Positions 7,688-15,908 of a DNA stretch of 31,332 nt are shown here, one piece after another. The DNA lies in contig JBFWZL010000009.1 of NCBI GenBank assembly GCA_050185455.1, forward strand, positions 1 through 31,332, read 5' to 3'. The position numbers and the translations under genes were made by a program. Each line of letters starts with the position of its first letter. Position 1 is the stretch's first letter. The DNA comes from SYOC01 sp050185455. GTDB taxonomy: Bacteria; Desulfobacterota; Binatia; Bin18. Under the pieces are notes generated by a model. The model made no database searches. It was not told the origin of the DNA and saw nothing but the letters and a program-made list of their open reading frames with translations.

Positions 7688-7912
7688 AACGCGCTGCCGA
7701 AAACTCATCCATCACTGCTTCATGCTTCCTTGGGCTGTCCAATAAGGTTGCGGGCGAGCGTGAAAGTGAGTTGCTACCTGAAGCAGCGGCTCTCCTTATC
7801 TTTTCTTTGCCAATGTAAGGAACCGTGCTCCGGCGCCTAACCAGGTTTCTTCCGACCCGTTTTTGCGTTATTTAGAATAAAAATTAAAGGCTTTGACGAA
7901 AAGAGGACAGCT

Positions 7913-8113
7913 ATGGCTCGTATTACAGTGGAAGACTGTCTCGCTCGTATCCCAAACCGGTTTGAGCTTGTAGTAGTGGCGGCCCGTCGAGCAAAAGAAC
8001 TTCTGCAGGGCTCTCCGCCATTGGTAAAATCGGAAAATAAAGAAGTCGTCACTTCTCTCCGTGAGATCGCTGACGCAAAGGTATGGAAAGTCGAGCCTGA
8101 AGAATCTCACTAA
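7913..8113 (+). CDS. rpoZ: RNA polymerase omega subunit
   Basis: A 66-residue omega subunit. 'MARITVEDCLARIPNRFELV' and the following 'VAARRAKEL' are the family signature, followed by the 'NKEVVTSLREIA' helix. It is at the short end of the family and ends soon after the conserved core. It binds the beta-prime C-terminus and helps polymerase assembly. AGAGGA precedes the ATG. It starts 20 nt before dnaJ, so the two are probably cotranscribed. Confidence 0.95.
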   Translation: MARITVEDCLARIPNRFELVVVAARRAKELLQGSPPLVKSENKEVVTSLREIADAKVWKVEPEESH

Positions 8114-8133
8114 AAGGCCAAGAGACGAAGGCA

Positions 8134-9279
8134 ATGGCCAAAAAAGATCTATATGCAGTGCTTGGGGTCAGTCGCACGGCAACGGACGATGACCTCAAAA
8201 AAGCCTACCGTAAGCTTGCACGGAAATACCATCCCGACGTGAATCCTGGCAAGAAAGAGGCTGAAGAGCGCTTTAAGGAAATCTCTCTCGCCCATGATAC
8301 GCTCACCGATGCGGAGAAAAGAAAAATCTACGACGAATTTGGTGAGGAAGGCCTCCAGCCTGGGTTCAATCCAGATCGCGCACGCGCTTATAAACAGTGG
8401 AGTACGAGCGGCGGGTTTGACTTCAGCGGGCGTCCTGGCAGCGGTAGTGGGCGTTCTTCTTTTTCCTTTGAGGATCTCTTTGGCGACCTACTTGGTGGCC
8501 TCGGGGGGAAACGTCAGGGAACCTCCCCAGGTGGCGGGCCTGGAGAGGATCTTGAATACGTTCTTGAGCTAGATCTTCTCGACGCTGTTCGTGGGACAAG
8601 TCAGACAATTTCCATTCAACGTCCAATACCGTGTCCTGTTTGCCGAGGTGGGGGGGGACAGAGAAACGGTTCTCATACCGCCTGTCCAGAATGTGGCGGA
8701 CAAGGGCAGGTGCGTTCTGGCGCTGGACCGCTCTCGATCTCTCGTACTTGTGCACGTTGCGGTGGAGCGGGACGACTACGCTCGGGTGGATGCTCCAGGT
8801 GTGGGGGGAGTGGACGGGTCACCAATCCTGAACGGCTTGTTGCTCGTATCCCTCCAGGGGTTGACGAAGGTTCTCGTATCCGGCTTGCTGGAAAGGGCGC
8901 GGCTCGCACGCCTGGTGGGCATGTTGGCGATTTATACTTGGTCGTACATGTTCGTCCGCATGCGCAGCTTGAACGGAAAGGAAAAGACCTCTTTCTTGAC
9001 GTACCGATTACTGTGGGCGAGGCGTTATCTGGTTCGACTATTACCGTACCGACGCCTACCGGCGAAGTAAAAGTGAAGATTCCTTCTGGGAGTCAGAGCG
9101 GGAAAAAGCTACGCCTCAAAGGCAAGGGCGTTCCCGACCCTAAAGGGCAACAAGATGGGGACTTGTACGTCAAACTGCTCATCCAGATCCCCGAGGAAAG
9201 TAGTGAGCGTGCGCGTCGAGCTGTTGACCTCTTGGAGACCTGTTACGACGAAAACCCGCGTAAGCATTTACGCCTATAA
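8134..9279 (+). CDS. dnaJ: Chaperone DnaJ (type I Hsp40)
   Basis: A 381-residue full-length DnaJ. J domain 1-70 with HPD at 33-35; Gly/Phe-rich linker about 90-135; zinc domain with four CxxCxGxG units beginning at C167, C184, C206 and C220; two C-terminal substrate-binding domains to the end. The first unit reads CPVCRGGG and all eight zinc cysteines are present. By family it delivers clients to DnaK and stimulates its ATPase. It follows rpoZ by 20 nt and precedes rpoH by 178 nt. The G/F region is unusually rich in Gly-Ser. Confidence 0.95.
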   Translation: MAKKDLYAVLGVSRTATDDDLKKAYRKLARKYHPDVNPGKKEAEERFKEISLAHDTLTDAEKRKIYDEFGEEGLQPGFNPDRARAYKQWSTSGGFDFSGRPGSGSGRSSFSFEDLFGDLLGGLGGKRQGTSPGGGPGEDLEYVLELDLLDAVRGTSQTISIQRPIPCPVCRGGGGQRNGSHTACPECGGQGQVRSGAGPLSISRTCARCGGAGRLRSGGCSRCGGSGRVTNPERLVARIPPGVDEGSRIRLAGKGAARTPGGHVGDLYLVVHVRPHAQLERKGKDLFLDVPITVGEALSGSTITVPTPTGEVKVKIPSGSQSGKKLRLKGKGVPDPKGQQDGDLYVKLLIQIPEESSERARRAVDLLETCYDENPRKHLRL

Positions 9280-9291
9280 CTTGCGGAAAAA

Positions 9292-9306
9292 CGCGCAGTA
9301 TGCGCG
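9292..9306. other. Short GC hairpin after dnaJ
   Basis: CGCGCA (9292-9297) and TGCGCG (9301-9306) form a perfect 6-bp stem with a 3-nt loop, 12 nt after the dnaJ stop. It is preceded by an A-run but not followed by a T-run, so it may stabilise the transcript end rather than act as an intrinsic terminator. Confidence 0.4.
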
Positions 9307-9421
9307 GGTTGTGCTTATCAAGGGTAATATGATTGGAATCGGTGAAGGGAAGAATTGTATTCTTTCTCCGATTCTCTGTATCGCTGGCTTTTCGTTTCTT
9401 CCTAAATGCGGCAATCTCTCT

Positions 9422-9449
9422 TTGGGATGCTGAGCTACTTGTTTATACT
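9422..9449 (+). promoter_or_regulatory. Candidate housekeeping-type promoter of rpoH
   Basis: TTGGGA (9422-9427) and TATACT (9444-9449) are separated by 16 nt. The -10 box ends only 8 nt before the rpoH ATG and no ribosome binding site intervenes, so a transcript from here would be nearly or fully leaderless. Based on consensus matching by eye. Confidence 0.45.
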
Positions 9450-9457
9450 AATTTACC

Positions 9458-10468
9458 ATGTCGCGTATCGCGAAAGACCAATCTGAAGACTTTGAACTCG
9501 ATGACGAAAAGGTGCAAACGTTGTCGCCTGCTGACGTAGAACCCTCGTCAACGAAACCGGAGAACAATGACTCGGTGGAGGAAGCTCCAGCCAATACCGC
9601 ACTTGTTCCTTATGACTCATTGCAGCGATATCTGGCAGAGATTCGCCGCTATCCCCTTCTCACGCCGGAGGAAGAGCACGATTTTGCCGTCCAATATAAA
9701 GAGTACGGAGACATTGAAGGGGCCTACCGCTTAGTGACGGGCAACCTCCGCTTAGTGGTGATGATTGCCCGCCAGTACCAGCGCGCCTTTCGTAACCTGC
9801 TGGATCTGGTGCAAGAGGGCAACATTGGTCTGATGGAAGCCGTGCGCAATTTTGATCCTTATCGCGGGGTGCGTTTTCCTTCTTATGCCGTGTGGTGGGT
9901 GCGCGCCTACATCATCCGTTACATCATGAATAATTGGAGGATGGTGAAAATCGGCACGACGCAGGCGCAGCGGAAACTGTTCTTCAACTTGCAGAAAGAA
10001 CGGGAACGCCTGGAGGCCGAGGGATTTTCTCCGGAACCCAAACTGCTGGCGCAAAATCTGGGGGTCAAGGAAGAAGAAGTCGTCGAGATGACCCAGCGGC
10101 TGTCGTCGCGCGATTTGTCCGTGGATGTGCCGATTGACGGTGATGATGAATCCGCAACGTTGTTGGACTTCATGGCGGATAAGAAAGGTACGGCCGAACA
10201 AGAAGTCGCCGCGAACGAATATCGAGAGCTGATTAGTGAAAAAATGGCCGAGTTCGCCACAACCCTCAAGGGCAAAGAGAAGGTTATTTTTTCGAAACGG
10301 CTCTTAGCGGAAGAACCGCTCACGTTACAGGAGATTGGCGATCAATACGGCATCAGTCGTGAACGCGTTCGACAATTGGAGAGCCGGATTAAGAAAAAGC
10401 TCAAAGAGTATCTCTTACGGGAGTTGCGAGATCTCAAGGATCTGGACGTTGGGTTCATTGAAGACTGA
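9458..10468 (+). CDS. rpoH: RNA polymerase sigma factor RpoH (sigma-32)
   Basis: A 336-residue group 3-like sigma-70 factor. The RpoH box 'QRKLFFNL' (171-178) identifies sigma-32. Region 2 ('LVQEGNIGLMEAVRNFDPYR', 'FPSYAVWWVRA') and region 4 with its helix-turn-helix (about 288-317, 'QEIGDQYGISRERVRQL') are complete. An acidic, Ser/Glu-rich extension of about 50 residues precedes the conserved core, longer than in most RpoH. By family it directs transcription of chaperone genes; DnaJ, encoded just upstream, normally helps DnaK inhibit it. No Shine-Dalgarno precedes the ATG, which may be read from a leaderless mRNA. Confidence 0.93.
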   Translation: MSRIAKDQSEDFELDDEKVQTLSPADVEPSSTKPENNDSVEEAPANTALVPYDSLQRYLAEIRRYPLLTPEEEHDFAVQYKEYGDIEGAYRLVTGNLRLVVMIARQYQRAFRNLLDLVQEGNIGLMEAVRNFDPYRGVRFPSYAVWWVRAYIIRYIMNNWRMVKIGTTQAQRKLFFNLQKERERLEAEGFSPEPKLLAQNLGVKEEEVVEMTQRLSSRDLSVDVPIDGDDESATLLDFMADKKGTAEQEVAANEYRELISEKMAEFATTLKGKEKVIFSKRLLAEEPLTLQEIGDQYGISRERVRQLESRIKKKLKEYLLRELRDLKDLDVGFIED

Positions 10469-10513
10469 ACGTTCACGCCGCAATATTGCGTAGCGTTACC
10501 AAAGAGGATTATA

Positions 10514-11260
10514 GTGCAGCCTATGCGAGAGATGGGCGCCGGCATCGTGGTAATTGGCAATGAGATCCTCTCGGGTAAGACCGTGGACTCAAATTCCGCT
10601 TTCCTTGCGCGCGAACTGCGCCAGCTGGGGGTGACGCTCAAGCGTATCGTCGTTATTCCCGATGAAATCGATATCATTGCTGATACGGTGCGTATGTTTC
10701 ATGAGCAGTATGATGTCGTATTCACCTCAGGCGGTGTGGGACCCACGCATGACGACATTACTATTGAAGGGGTTGCCCGTGCGCTTGGTCGACAGGTGAT
10801 TGTTCACCCAGTGTTGGAGGAAAAAATCCGGGAGTATCTCAGCGGCCGAACGATTAATTCCGCTCATTTGAAAATGGCGGAAGTCCCGGAAGGGTCGGAA
10901 CTTTTGGTAGAGGACAAACTGCGGTTTCCCACGATCAAGGTCGAGAATATCTATATCCTTCCCGGCATTCCTGAAATTCTCCAGCAAAAATTTTTGGCGA
11001 TCAAAAACCGCTTTAGTGTGGATCCCTATTATTTAAAAATTATCTATACGAATGAGCTTGAGAGTACGATTGCCCTGCATCTAAATGACACGCTTCGTGA
11101 GTATCCGGAACTTTTGCTCGGGTCGTATCCGAAGATTGGCGATTCTGAATATAGGGTGAAGCTGACTCTCGAATCAAAGAACAAAGACTACGTGGAACGT
11201 GCATTCGTGCACTTGCTGGCGCTTTTACCAGAAGGCTGTGTGGTGAAGACTGAAGGTTGA
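10514..11260 (+). CDS. CinA N-terminal-type (MoCF/MoaB-like) domain protein
   Basis: A 248-residue single MoaB/Mog-like domain protein of the COG1058 type. 'GNEILSGKTVDSNS' (about 17-30) and 'FTSGGVGPTHDDIT' (about 69-82) are the molybdopterin/nucleotide-binding loops, and 'LPGIPEI' (about 154-160) is also typical. The C-terminal nicotinamide-nucleotide deamidase half of CinA is absent. Related stand-alone proteins are annotated as competence/damage-inducible or as FAD-synthetase-like pyrophosphatases. The start is GTG at 10514 with AAAGAGG 7 nt upstream; an ATG at 10523 is an alternative. It follows rpoH by 45 nt and may share its transcript. Confidence 0.85.
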   Translation: MQPMREMGAGIVVIGNEILSGKTVDSNSAFLARELRQLGVTLKRIVVIPDEIDIIADTVRMFHEQYDVVFTSGGVGPTHDDITIEGVARALGRQVIVHPVLEEKIREYLSGRTINSAHLKMAEVPEGSELLVEDKLRFPTIKVENIYILPGIPEILQQKFLAIKNRFSVDPYYLKIIYTNELESTIALHLNDTLREYPELLLGSYPKIGDSEYRVKLTLESKNKDYVERAFVHLLALLPEGCVVKTEG

Positions 11261-11273
11261 GGAGGTGGATGCC

Positions 11274-11597
11274 ATGAGAAAAGCGATACAATGTTGGATA
11301 AGCGGCGGCGTGTTGGCGGCTACGCTGGTAATGCCTCCATTTGTTCAAGCCGACTACTTAGAAGACGCAGGCATGGGAACCGCCACGGTGGCGGCGAACC
11401 TTCTGTATATACCGACAAAATTGGTGTACGCAACGCTCGGCGGCGTGACTGGGAGTTTTGCGTACGTGTTAACTGGCGCCAATTACCAAGTGGCTGAACG
11501 TATCTGGACTCCGTCGTTAGGCGGAAACTACGTCCTGAATCCTGAGCAACTGCGTGGGAATCAGCCGATCTACTTTAGTGCGCCTGCGACTCCGTAA
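11274..11597 (+). CDS. Secreted small protein, unknown function
   Basis: A 107-residue protein with a clear Sec signal peptide: basic 'MRK', hydrophobic core to about 22 and probable cleavage after 'PFVQA' (residue 26). The mature part has a hydrophobic central helix ('ATVAANLLYIPTKLVYATLG', then 'GVTGSFAYVLTG') and ends with 'PSLGGNYVLNPEQLRG' and 'QPIYF', a pattern I recall from hypothetical periplasmic proteins of delta-type genomes. GAGGAGGTGG just upstream makes ATG 11274 the start, rather than the GTG at 11265 inside that site. It lies 13 nt after the CinA-type gene and 20 nt before the next. Confidence 0.75.
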   Translation: MRKAIQCWISGGVLAATLVMPPFVQADYLEDAGMGTATVAANLLYIPTKLVYATLGGVTGSFAYVLTGANYQVAERIWTPSLGGNYVLNPEQLRGNQPIYFSAPATP

Positions 11598-11617
11598 AGA
11601 CAAAGCTATAGACGCTT

Positions 11618-12238
11618 GTGAAAAAAACACTGTGGGGTGTAATCGTCTTGCTGGGCGTCGGTATTGCCTTCCTAGGATGGCGCTACTATCAGCTGTATAG
11701 CGCGGCCGCGCTGTGGGAAGGTCCGGCGCCAGAAATTCTCAGTGAGAAACTAGACAAGGACGCCGGCACTATGTCCATTGAATTCACCTCGCGCATTGAT
11801 GCACCCATCGATACGGTTCTGCGGGCGTTTGCCGAACCAGAGCGTAGCGCAGAATTCAGCCGTATCGTACGCTTCTCGAAGCTTATGCAAAGCGAGAGGA
11901 ACAAGAAAACCGTTGAGTTCGAGATGGTCATCCTCGGACAACCTCAGCATTTCTCCTTAGAATTTACCTTCTTTCCTGAAGAACGGCGGGTGACGTTACG
12001 AACAGTGGAGAATCCGCTCTCGGACCTCAGCGGAGAATATCGCTTTGTTCCCTCCCCTGATGGGACAAAGACGCTGCTCACCTATACTGGAACCTCAACA
12101 GACAAGGCAAAAATGCCGATTCCTCTTGCTATGCAGAAGAGCGCGCTGCGCGAGACCTTTGTCGCCACGATTCAAGCCCTCAAGAAAGGGATCGCCGAGC
12201 AATCGACCGCTCCCCCTTCCGTTGGTGCGTCATCGTAA
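11618..12238 (+). CDS. Membrane-anchored START-like (SRPBCC) protein
   Basis: A 206-residue protein starting with GTG. Residues 3-22 form a membrane anchor with no cleavage site, and residues about 50-190 form an SRPBCC/polyketide-cyclase-like fold: 'SIEFTSRIDAPIDTVLRAFA' opens the first strand and helix, and 'ALRETFVATIQALKKGI' is the long C-terminal helix. Such domains bind hydrophobic ligands in a deep cavity. The topology suggests a periplasmic ligand-binding domain. It follows the secreted protein and may function with it. The C-terminal tail is low-complexity (Pro/Ser/Ala). Confidence 0.75.
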   Translation: MKKTLWGVIVLLGVGIAFLGWRYYQLYSAAALWEGPAPEILSEKLDKDAGTMSIEFTSRIDAPIDTVLRAFAEPERSAEFSRIVRFSKLMQSERNKKTVEFEMVILGQPQHFSLEFTFFPEERRVTLRTVENPLSDLSGEYRFVPSPDGTKTLLTYTGTSTDKAKMPIPLAMQKSALRETFVATIQALKKGIAEQSTAPPSVGASS

Positions 12239-12260
12239 AGCAACACCATCAGTTCCCCGT

Positions 12261-12821
12261 TTAAGAAGACGACTCAGAGGTCGGAGTTTCTCCCTCGGCT
12301 GGCGCTGCCTCACTTGTTGTTTGATTAGGTAGCGCTGCTGTCCCCGCCGCCATAACCTCGCTCTTATGTTCCCGAAGGAAGCTGGCGACATCATTGCTCG
12401 CGCGCATGATCACCTCAAGATAAGCGATTTCATCGGTTGTGAGCGCCGCTACTGCTTGGTGGTACGCTCCCAGCGCCGATGTCAATTCCAAATGCTTTTC
12501 CGGCACGACTTCCAGCTTGTCCGTTAGACATACGTTGATGCGGTCGGCGAGCGTTTCGAGCGTCTTGCCGTGCTCTTCTTTCACATTTTCCGTGAGCATC
12601 TCCTGCCACAGTAATTCGACGGCATATCGAGCTGGGTGATTACGACGAAGACCAGCGCTTAATTGGTAGAGTTGTCCCGCGAGCGCCTGCGCCGAAGGGG
12701 GACGTTTACGGGAGACCAACGCGTTTGCTTTCAGCAGTTTTTCATGAAAGCGATCAAGACGAAGATGATTTGCCAAGGTCACAACCACGTCTTCAAATTC
12801 TTTCACTGTCAGTTGAGCCAT
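12261..12821 (-). CDS. Alpha-helical protein of unknown function
   Basis: A 186-residue, almost wholly helical protein with no membrane segment. It opens 'MAQLTVKEFEDVVVTLANHL', has several amphipathic helices rich in Leu, Glu and Lys, and ends in a disordered acidic Ser/Thr/Pro/Glu tail (about 160-186). AGGAAGAAG precedes the ATG. It is convergent with the START-like gene (22 nt apart) and divergent from the SDR gene. I do not recognise a family. Confidence 0.7.
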   Translation of the reverse strand: MAQLTVKEFEDVVVTLANHLRLDRFHEKLLKANALVSRKRPPSAQALAGQLYQLSAGLRRNHPARYAVELLWQEMLTENVKEEHGKTLETLADRINVCLTDKLEVVPEKHLELTSALGAYHQAVAALTTDEIAYLEVIMRASNDVASFLREHKSEVMAAGTAALPNQTTSEAAPAEGETPTSESSS

Positions 12822-12970
12822 CTCTTCTTCCTTTCTTGCTGCCTACATTTCTCCACTCCCCGGGCGATCATGACAAAAACTGGTGCGCGTCGCAATGAAC
12901 CTCTCGCTTGCGCTGATCGGCTCCTTAGTTTAAGACTCGGTCAAACGCACTTCCAGAAAGGAAGAGCCGT

Positions 12971-13741
12971 ATGCGGCTAAAGGATAAGGTGGCTCTCGTC
13001 ACTGGAGCAGGGAATGGCATTGGCCGGGCAATCGCTCTCAAAATGGCGCAGGAGGGAGCACGGGTCGTGGCCAGTGATATTCATGTGCCGAGTGGCGAGG
13101 TGACAGTGGAAGAGATCAAGCGCGAAGGATGCGTGGCGCGTTTCTGTAGCGCAGATGTTTCACAGGAAATTGAGGTGCGGAACCTATTTCATTTCATTGA
13201 GCACACCTACAACGCCTTGCATATCATCGTCAACAATGCCGGCGTTGAAGTTGTCAAGCCGGTGACGGAAATTACCGAACAAGAATGGGACTGGATACAG
13301 GGAATCAATTTAAAGGGGGTTTTCCTGTGCACGAAGCATGGTCTCCCTCTGCTCGAACGGAGCGGTGGTGGGAGCATCGTGAATCTCGCATCGGCTGCCG
13401 GCGTTATCGGAGCGGCGTTATGGTCAGCGTACTGCGCCTCGAAAGGCGGCGTTGTCCTCTTTACCAAAGCCGTCGCGCAGGAAGTGAAAATGGCGGGAAA
13501 AATCCGAGTCAACTGTATTTGCCCGATGTCGGTGGAGACGGGCATGGCCGCGCGCGGACTGGAGGCGTATAAACGGTATGGATTTGGGGAGGATGTATGG
13601 GAGAAACACTTTGCCCCGCGCCAGGCGCGGTTGATTACGCCGGACGAAGTGGCGAACTCCGCAGTTTTTCTTGCCTCCGACGAATCCTCACCGATCAATG
13701 GGCATGCGTTATATTTGGATAATGGCGCTTTGGCAGGGTGA
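12971..13741 (+). CDS. SDR-family NAD(P)-dependent dehydrogenase
   Basis: A 256-residue classical short-chain dehydrogenase. The cofactor loop TGAGNGIG is at 11-18, NNAG at 88-91, and the catalytic residues are S141, Y154 and K158 (YCASK). Asp36 after the second strand suggests NAD preference. The end 'GHALYLDNGALAG' is typical. Substrate is unknown; it resembles FabG/3-hydroxy dehydrogenase-like enzymes. GGAAG lies just before the ATG. It opens a plus-strand set with a hydrolase, an alcohol dehydrogenase and an MFS transporter, which together look catabolic. Confidence 0.92.
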   Translation: MRLKDKVALVTGAGNGIGRAIALKMAQEGARVVASDIHVPSGEVTVEEIKREGCVARFCSADVSQEIEVRNLFHFIEHTYNALHIIVNNAGVEVVKPVTEITEQEWDWIQGINLKGVFLCTKHGLPLLERSGGGSIVNLASAAGVIGAALWSAYCASKGGVVLFTKAVAQEVKMAGKIRVNCICPMSVETGMAARGLEAYKRYGFGEDVWEKHFAPRQARLITPDEVANSAVFLASDESSPINGHALYLDNGALAG

Positions 13742-13746
13742 CACAA

Positions 13747-13863
13747 ATAGCGTATGGCCCGCTCGTTTCACTCGCTCTCTGGCAAATGGCTCGTTCGCTG
13801 CGCCCCCTCTGTGGCAGGAAAGCTCTTGCCATACGCCATAGGGCAAAGCGGGCCATACGCTAT
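13747..13863. mobile_element. 117-bp terminal-inverted-repeat element (MITE-like)
   Basis: The ends ATAGCGTATGGCCCGCT (13747-13763) and AGCGGGCCATACGCTAT (13847-13863) are perfect 17-bp inverted repeats. The 9-mer GCCATACGC occurs twice in the right half (13828-13836, 13852-13860) and its complement once on the left (13750-13758). There is no ORF. A short non-coding element with long terminal repeats fits a MITE or palindromic repeat; no clear target duplication is visible. It sits between the SDR gene and the hydrolase and ends just before the latter's ribosome binding site. Confidence 0.6.
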
Positions 13864-13877
13864 ATACGGAGGTCTGT

Positions 13878-14591
13878 ATGACTGATCATGAAAAAATCCT
13901 GGAAATCATTCGCCTCAAGGATCAGACCCCCATTGAGATCGATGCGCGCAAAACCGCGTTAGTAGTAATTGACATGCAACGGTACTTTGTGAGCCCGCAT
14001 TATCCGTTCATGCAAACGTTCGAGAAGCTCGTGCCCGGAGTCACGGCGGGTTACTGCGAACGGGTCAACAGCATGGTGATTCCTAATATCAACCGTTTAC
14101 AGTCCTGTTTTCGCTCGCTCCAGCTCCCACTTATTTATACGGCCATTGGTAGTTGTCTTCCAAACGGCCAGGATCTCAACCGTATGTGGAAAGAGCTTGA
14201 CCGTTTAAGTCTGTCCGTGGTGGGACGGCGGATGTTTCCCGCCGTCGATGCGCCGAGTTGGCAGATCGATGATAGCGTGGCTCCCCGACCTGGCGAAATC
14301 GTCCTCAACAAAACCTCTAGTGGCACGCTCAACTCAACGATGTTGGATCAAACGCTCCGTAACATGGACATTGAGTCGCTCATTGTCTGTGGCGTCACAA
14401 CGGACGTCTGCGTCGAGACCACGGCGCGCGACGCTGCGGATCGGGGGTTTCAGGTGATTATTGCCGAAGACGCGTGTACGGCGTTTAGTTCGGACTTACA
14501 CCGGGCGGCGCTGCAAGCGTTCAGTCTGGCGTTTGGACGAGTGCGAAAAACGGAGGAGATCGTACGGCTGTTGGCGGAAGCAAAACTGTAG
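13878..14591 (+). CDS. Isochorismatase-family cysteine hydrolase
   Basis: A 237-residue hydrolase with the triad D32 ('VVIDMQRYF'), K145 ('LNKTSSG') and C178 ('GVTTDVCVETTARDA'). The cis-peptide region before Cys ('GVTTD') is typical. Relatives hydrolyse amides such as N-carbamoylsarcosine, ureidoacrylate, nicotinamide or biuret, or the vinyl ether of isochorismate; the substrate here cannot be assigned. GGAGG precedes the ATG, right after the inverted-repeat element. It lies between two dehydrogenases, so an amide- or imine-containing substrate for the set is plausible. Confidence 0.9.
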   Translation: MTDHEKILEIIRLKDQTPIEIDARKTALVVIDMQRYFVSPHYPFMQTFEKLVPGVTAGYCERVNSMVIPNINRLQSCFRSLQLPLIYTAIGSCLPNGQDLNRMWKELDRLSLSVVGRRMFPAVDAPSWQIDDSVAPRPGEIVLNKTSSGTLNSTMLDQTLRNMDIESLIVCGVTTDVCVETTARDAADRGFQVIIAEDACTAFSSDLHRAALQAFSLAFGRVRKTEEIVRLLAEAKL

Positions 14592-14676
14592 AGGAGATAT
14601 TGCCTGGGCTGCCTCAAATGGGCAGTCTGAGAGAATTGTTCCCCTGGCCACAAAGCATTGCGAGTAAAATGTCTAT

Positions 14677-15873
14677 ATGAAAGCAATCATTTTTCATAGT
14701 GAGCGAATTCCGGGTCAATTTACATCGGACGTATTGCCGGGCCTCTCCCACTTGCAACTGACAGAGACGCCAGTCCCTGATCTTCCTGATGAGCGGTGGG
14801 TTGTCGTCAAGAGTAAAATTGCGGGTATTTGCGGCAGCGATCTCGGTTTCTTGCAAGGGAAGCCGATGCCGGCGGCGGAGCCCTATTTTCAGTTACCGAT
14901 CATTCCAGGGCATGAGTTGTTTGGTGAAGTTGAAGCCGTAGGGAAAAAAGTGCAAGGTCTCCGGATCGGCCAGCGCGTGTCGATTGACCCGTCCTTGGGG
15001 TGCAAAGAGCGCGGCTTCACTAAGCCGTGTGTCCACTGTCGTAACGGCAATCCCGGGATTTGTGAGCGTCTGGCCGAAGGCTGTCTCGCTCCCGGCATTC
15101 TCATTGGCACCTGTCGCGATACCGGCGGCGGTTGGGGTGAATATTTTGTCGCTCCTGGCCATCGACTCCATCCGCTTCCTGATAAGATCGGCGATGACGA
15201 GGCCTCGCTGCTGGAGCCATTTGCCGTCTGTTTACGCGCCGTACTGAATAACCCGCCGCAAAAGAAGGAACTTGTAGTCGTTATTGGCGCGGGAACAATT
15301 GGATTGATGAATATCGCGGCGCTCAAGGCGATAGAGCCGACCTGCCGTATTGTCTGTGTCGCCAAATATCCTTTCCAGGCGAAGCTCGCCCAGCAGCTTG
15401 GCGCCGAGTACACAATCGACGCGCAGAACGATGACGTCATGGAGAGCGTTGGCAAACTCGTGCAGACGAAAGTGCATAAATTGTCTCGTGGCGGCGCGCT
15501 CCTCGCCGGTGGTGTGCGAGTTGTCTACGACACGATCACTAGCTCGACGACTATTAACCAGGCGCTGCGCATGGCTTTAGGAAAAGGCGTTGTTGTCATT
15601 CTTGGACTCGCGGCGCTTCCCGAAGAAGTAGATTGGACGCCGATCTGGCTCAAAGAGATCAATGTTATTGGCAGTCTGACCTACGGGACGGAAGTCTTCA
15701 AAGGGAAACGCGCGGACACGTTCGTGCGGGCCGTCGAGTTGGTGGCGAAACGCCGGGCGGATCTCACGCCGATCAAGCCGCGCAAATATCCTTTAGCGCA
15801 ATACCGTGAAGCGCTCACTGAAGCGGCAAGCAAGAAAACCTCGGGAGCGGTGAAGGTATCGTTTGTATTGTAG
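14677..15873 (+). CDS. Zinc-dependent alcohol dehydrogenase (MDR superfamily)
   Basis: A 398-residue medium-chain dehydrogenase. Catalytic zinc ligands are C52 ('GICGSD'), H79-E80 ('GHE') and probably E180; the structural zinc cysteines are C109, C118, C121 and C129, the first unusually far from the second. The Rossmann motif GAGTIG is at 204-209. Length and layout fit threonine/sorbitol-dehydrogenase-like enzymes that oxidise secondary alcohols with NAD(P). Substrate is unknown. No strong ribosome binding site is seen. It lies between the isochorismatase-like hydrolase and the transporter. Confidence 0.9.
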   Translation: MKAIIFHSERIPGQFTSDVLPGLSHLQLTETPVPDLPDERWVVVKSKIAGICGSDLGFLQGKPMPAAEPYFQLPIIPGHELFGEVEAVGKKVQGLRIGQRVSIDPSLGCKERGFTKPCVHCRNGNPGICERLAEGCLAPGILIGTCRDTGGGWGEYFVAPGHRLHPLPDKIGDDEASLLEPFAVCLRAVLNNPPQKKELVVVIGAGTIGLMNIAALKAIEPTCRIVCVAKYPFQAKLAQQLGAEYTIDAQNDDVMESVGKLVQTKVHKLSRGGALLAGGVRVVYDTITSSTTINQALRMALGKGVVVILGLAALPEEVDWTPIWLKEINVIGSLTYGTEVFKGKRADTFVRAVELVAKRRADLTPIKPRKYPLAQYREALTEAASKKTSGAVKVSFVL

Positions 15874-15908
15874 GTTTCAGTTGTCGATCTATTTAGGGAG
15901 AAACGAGC

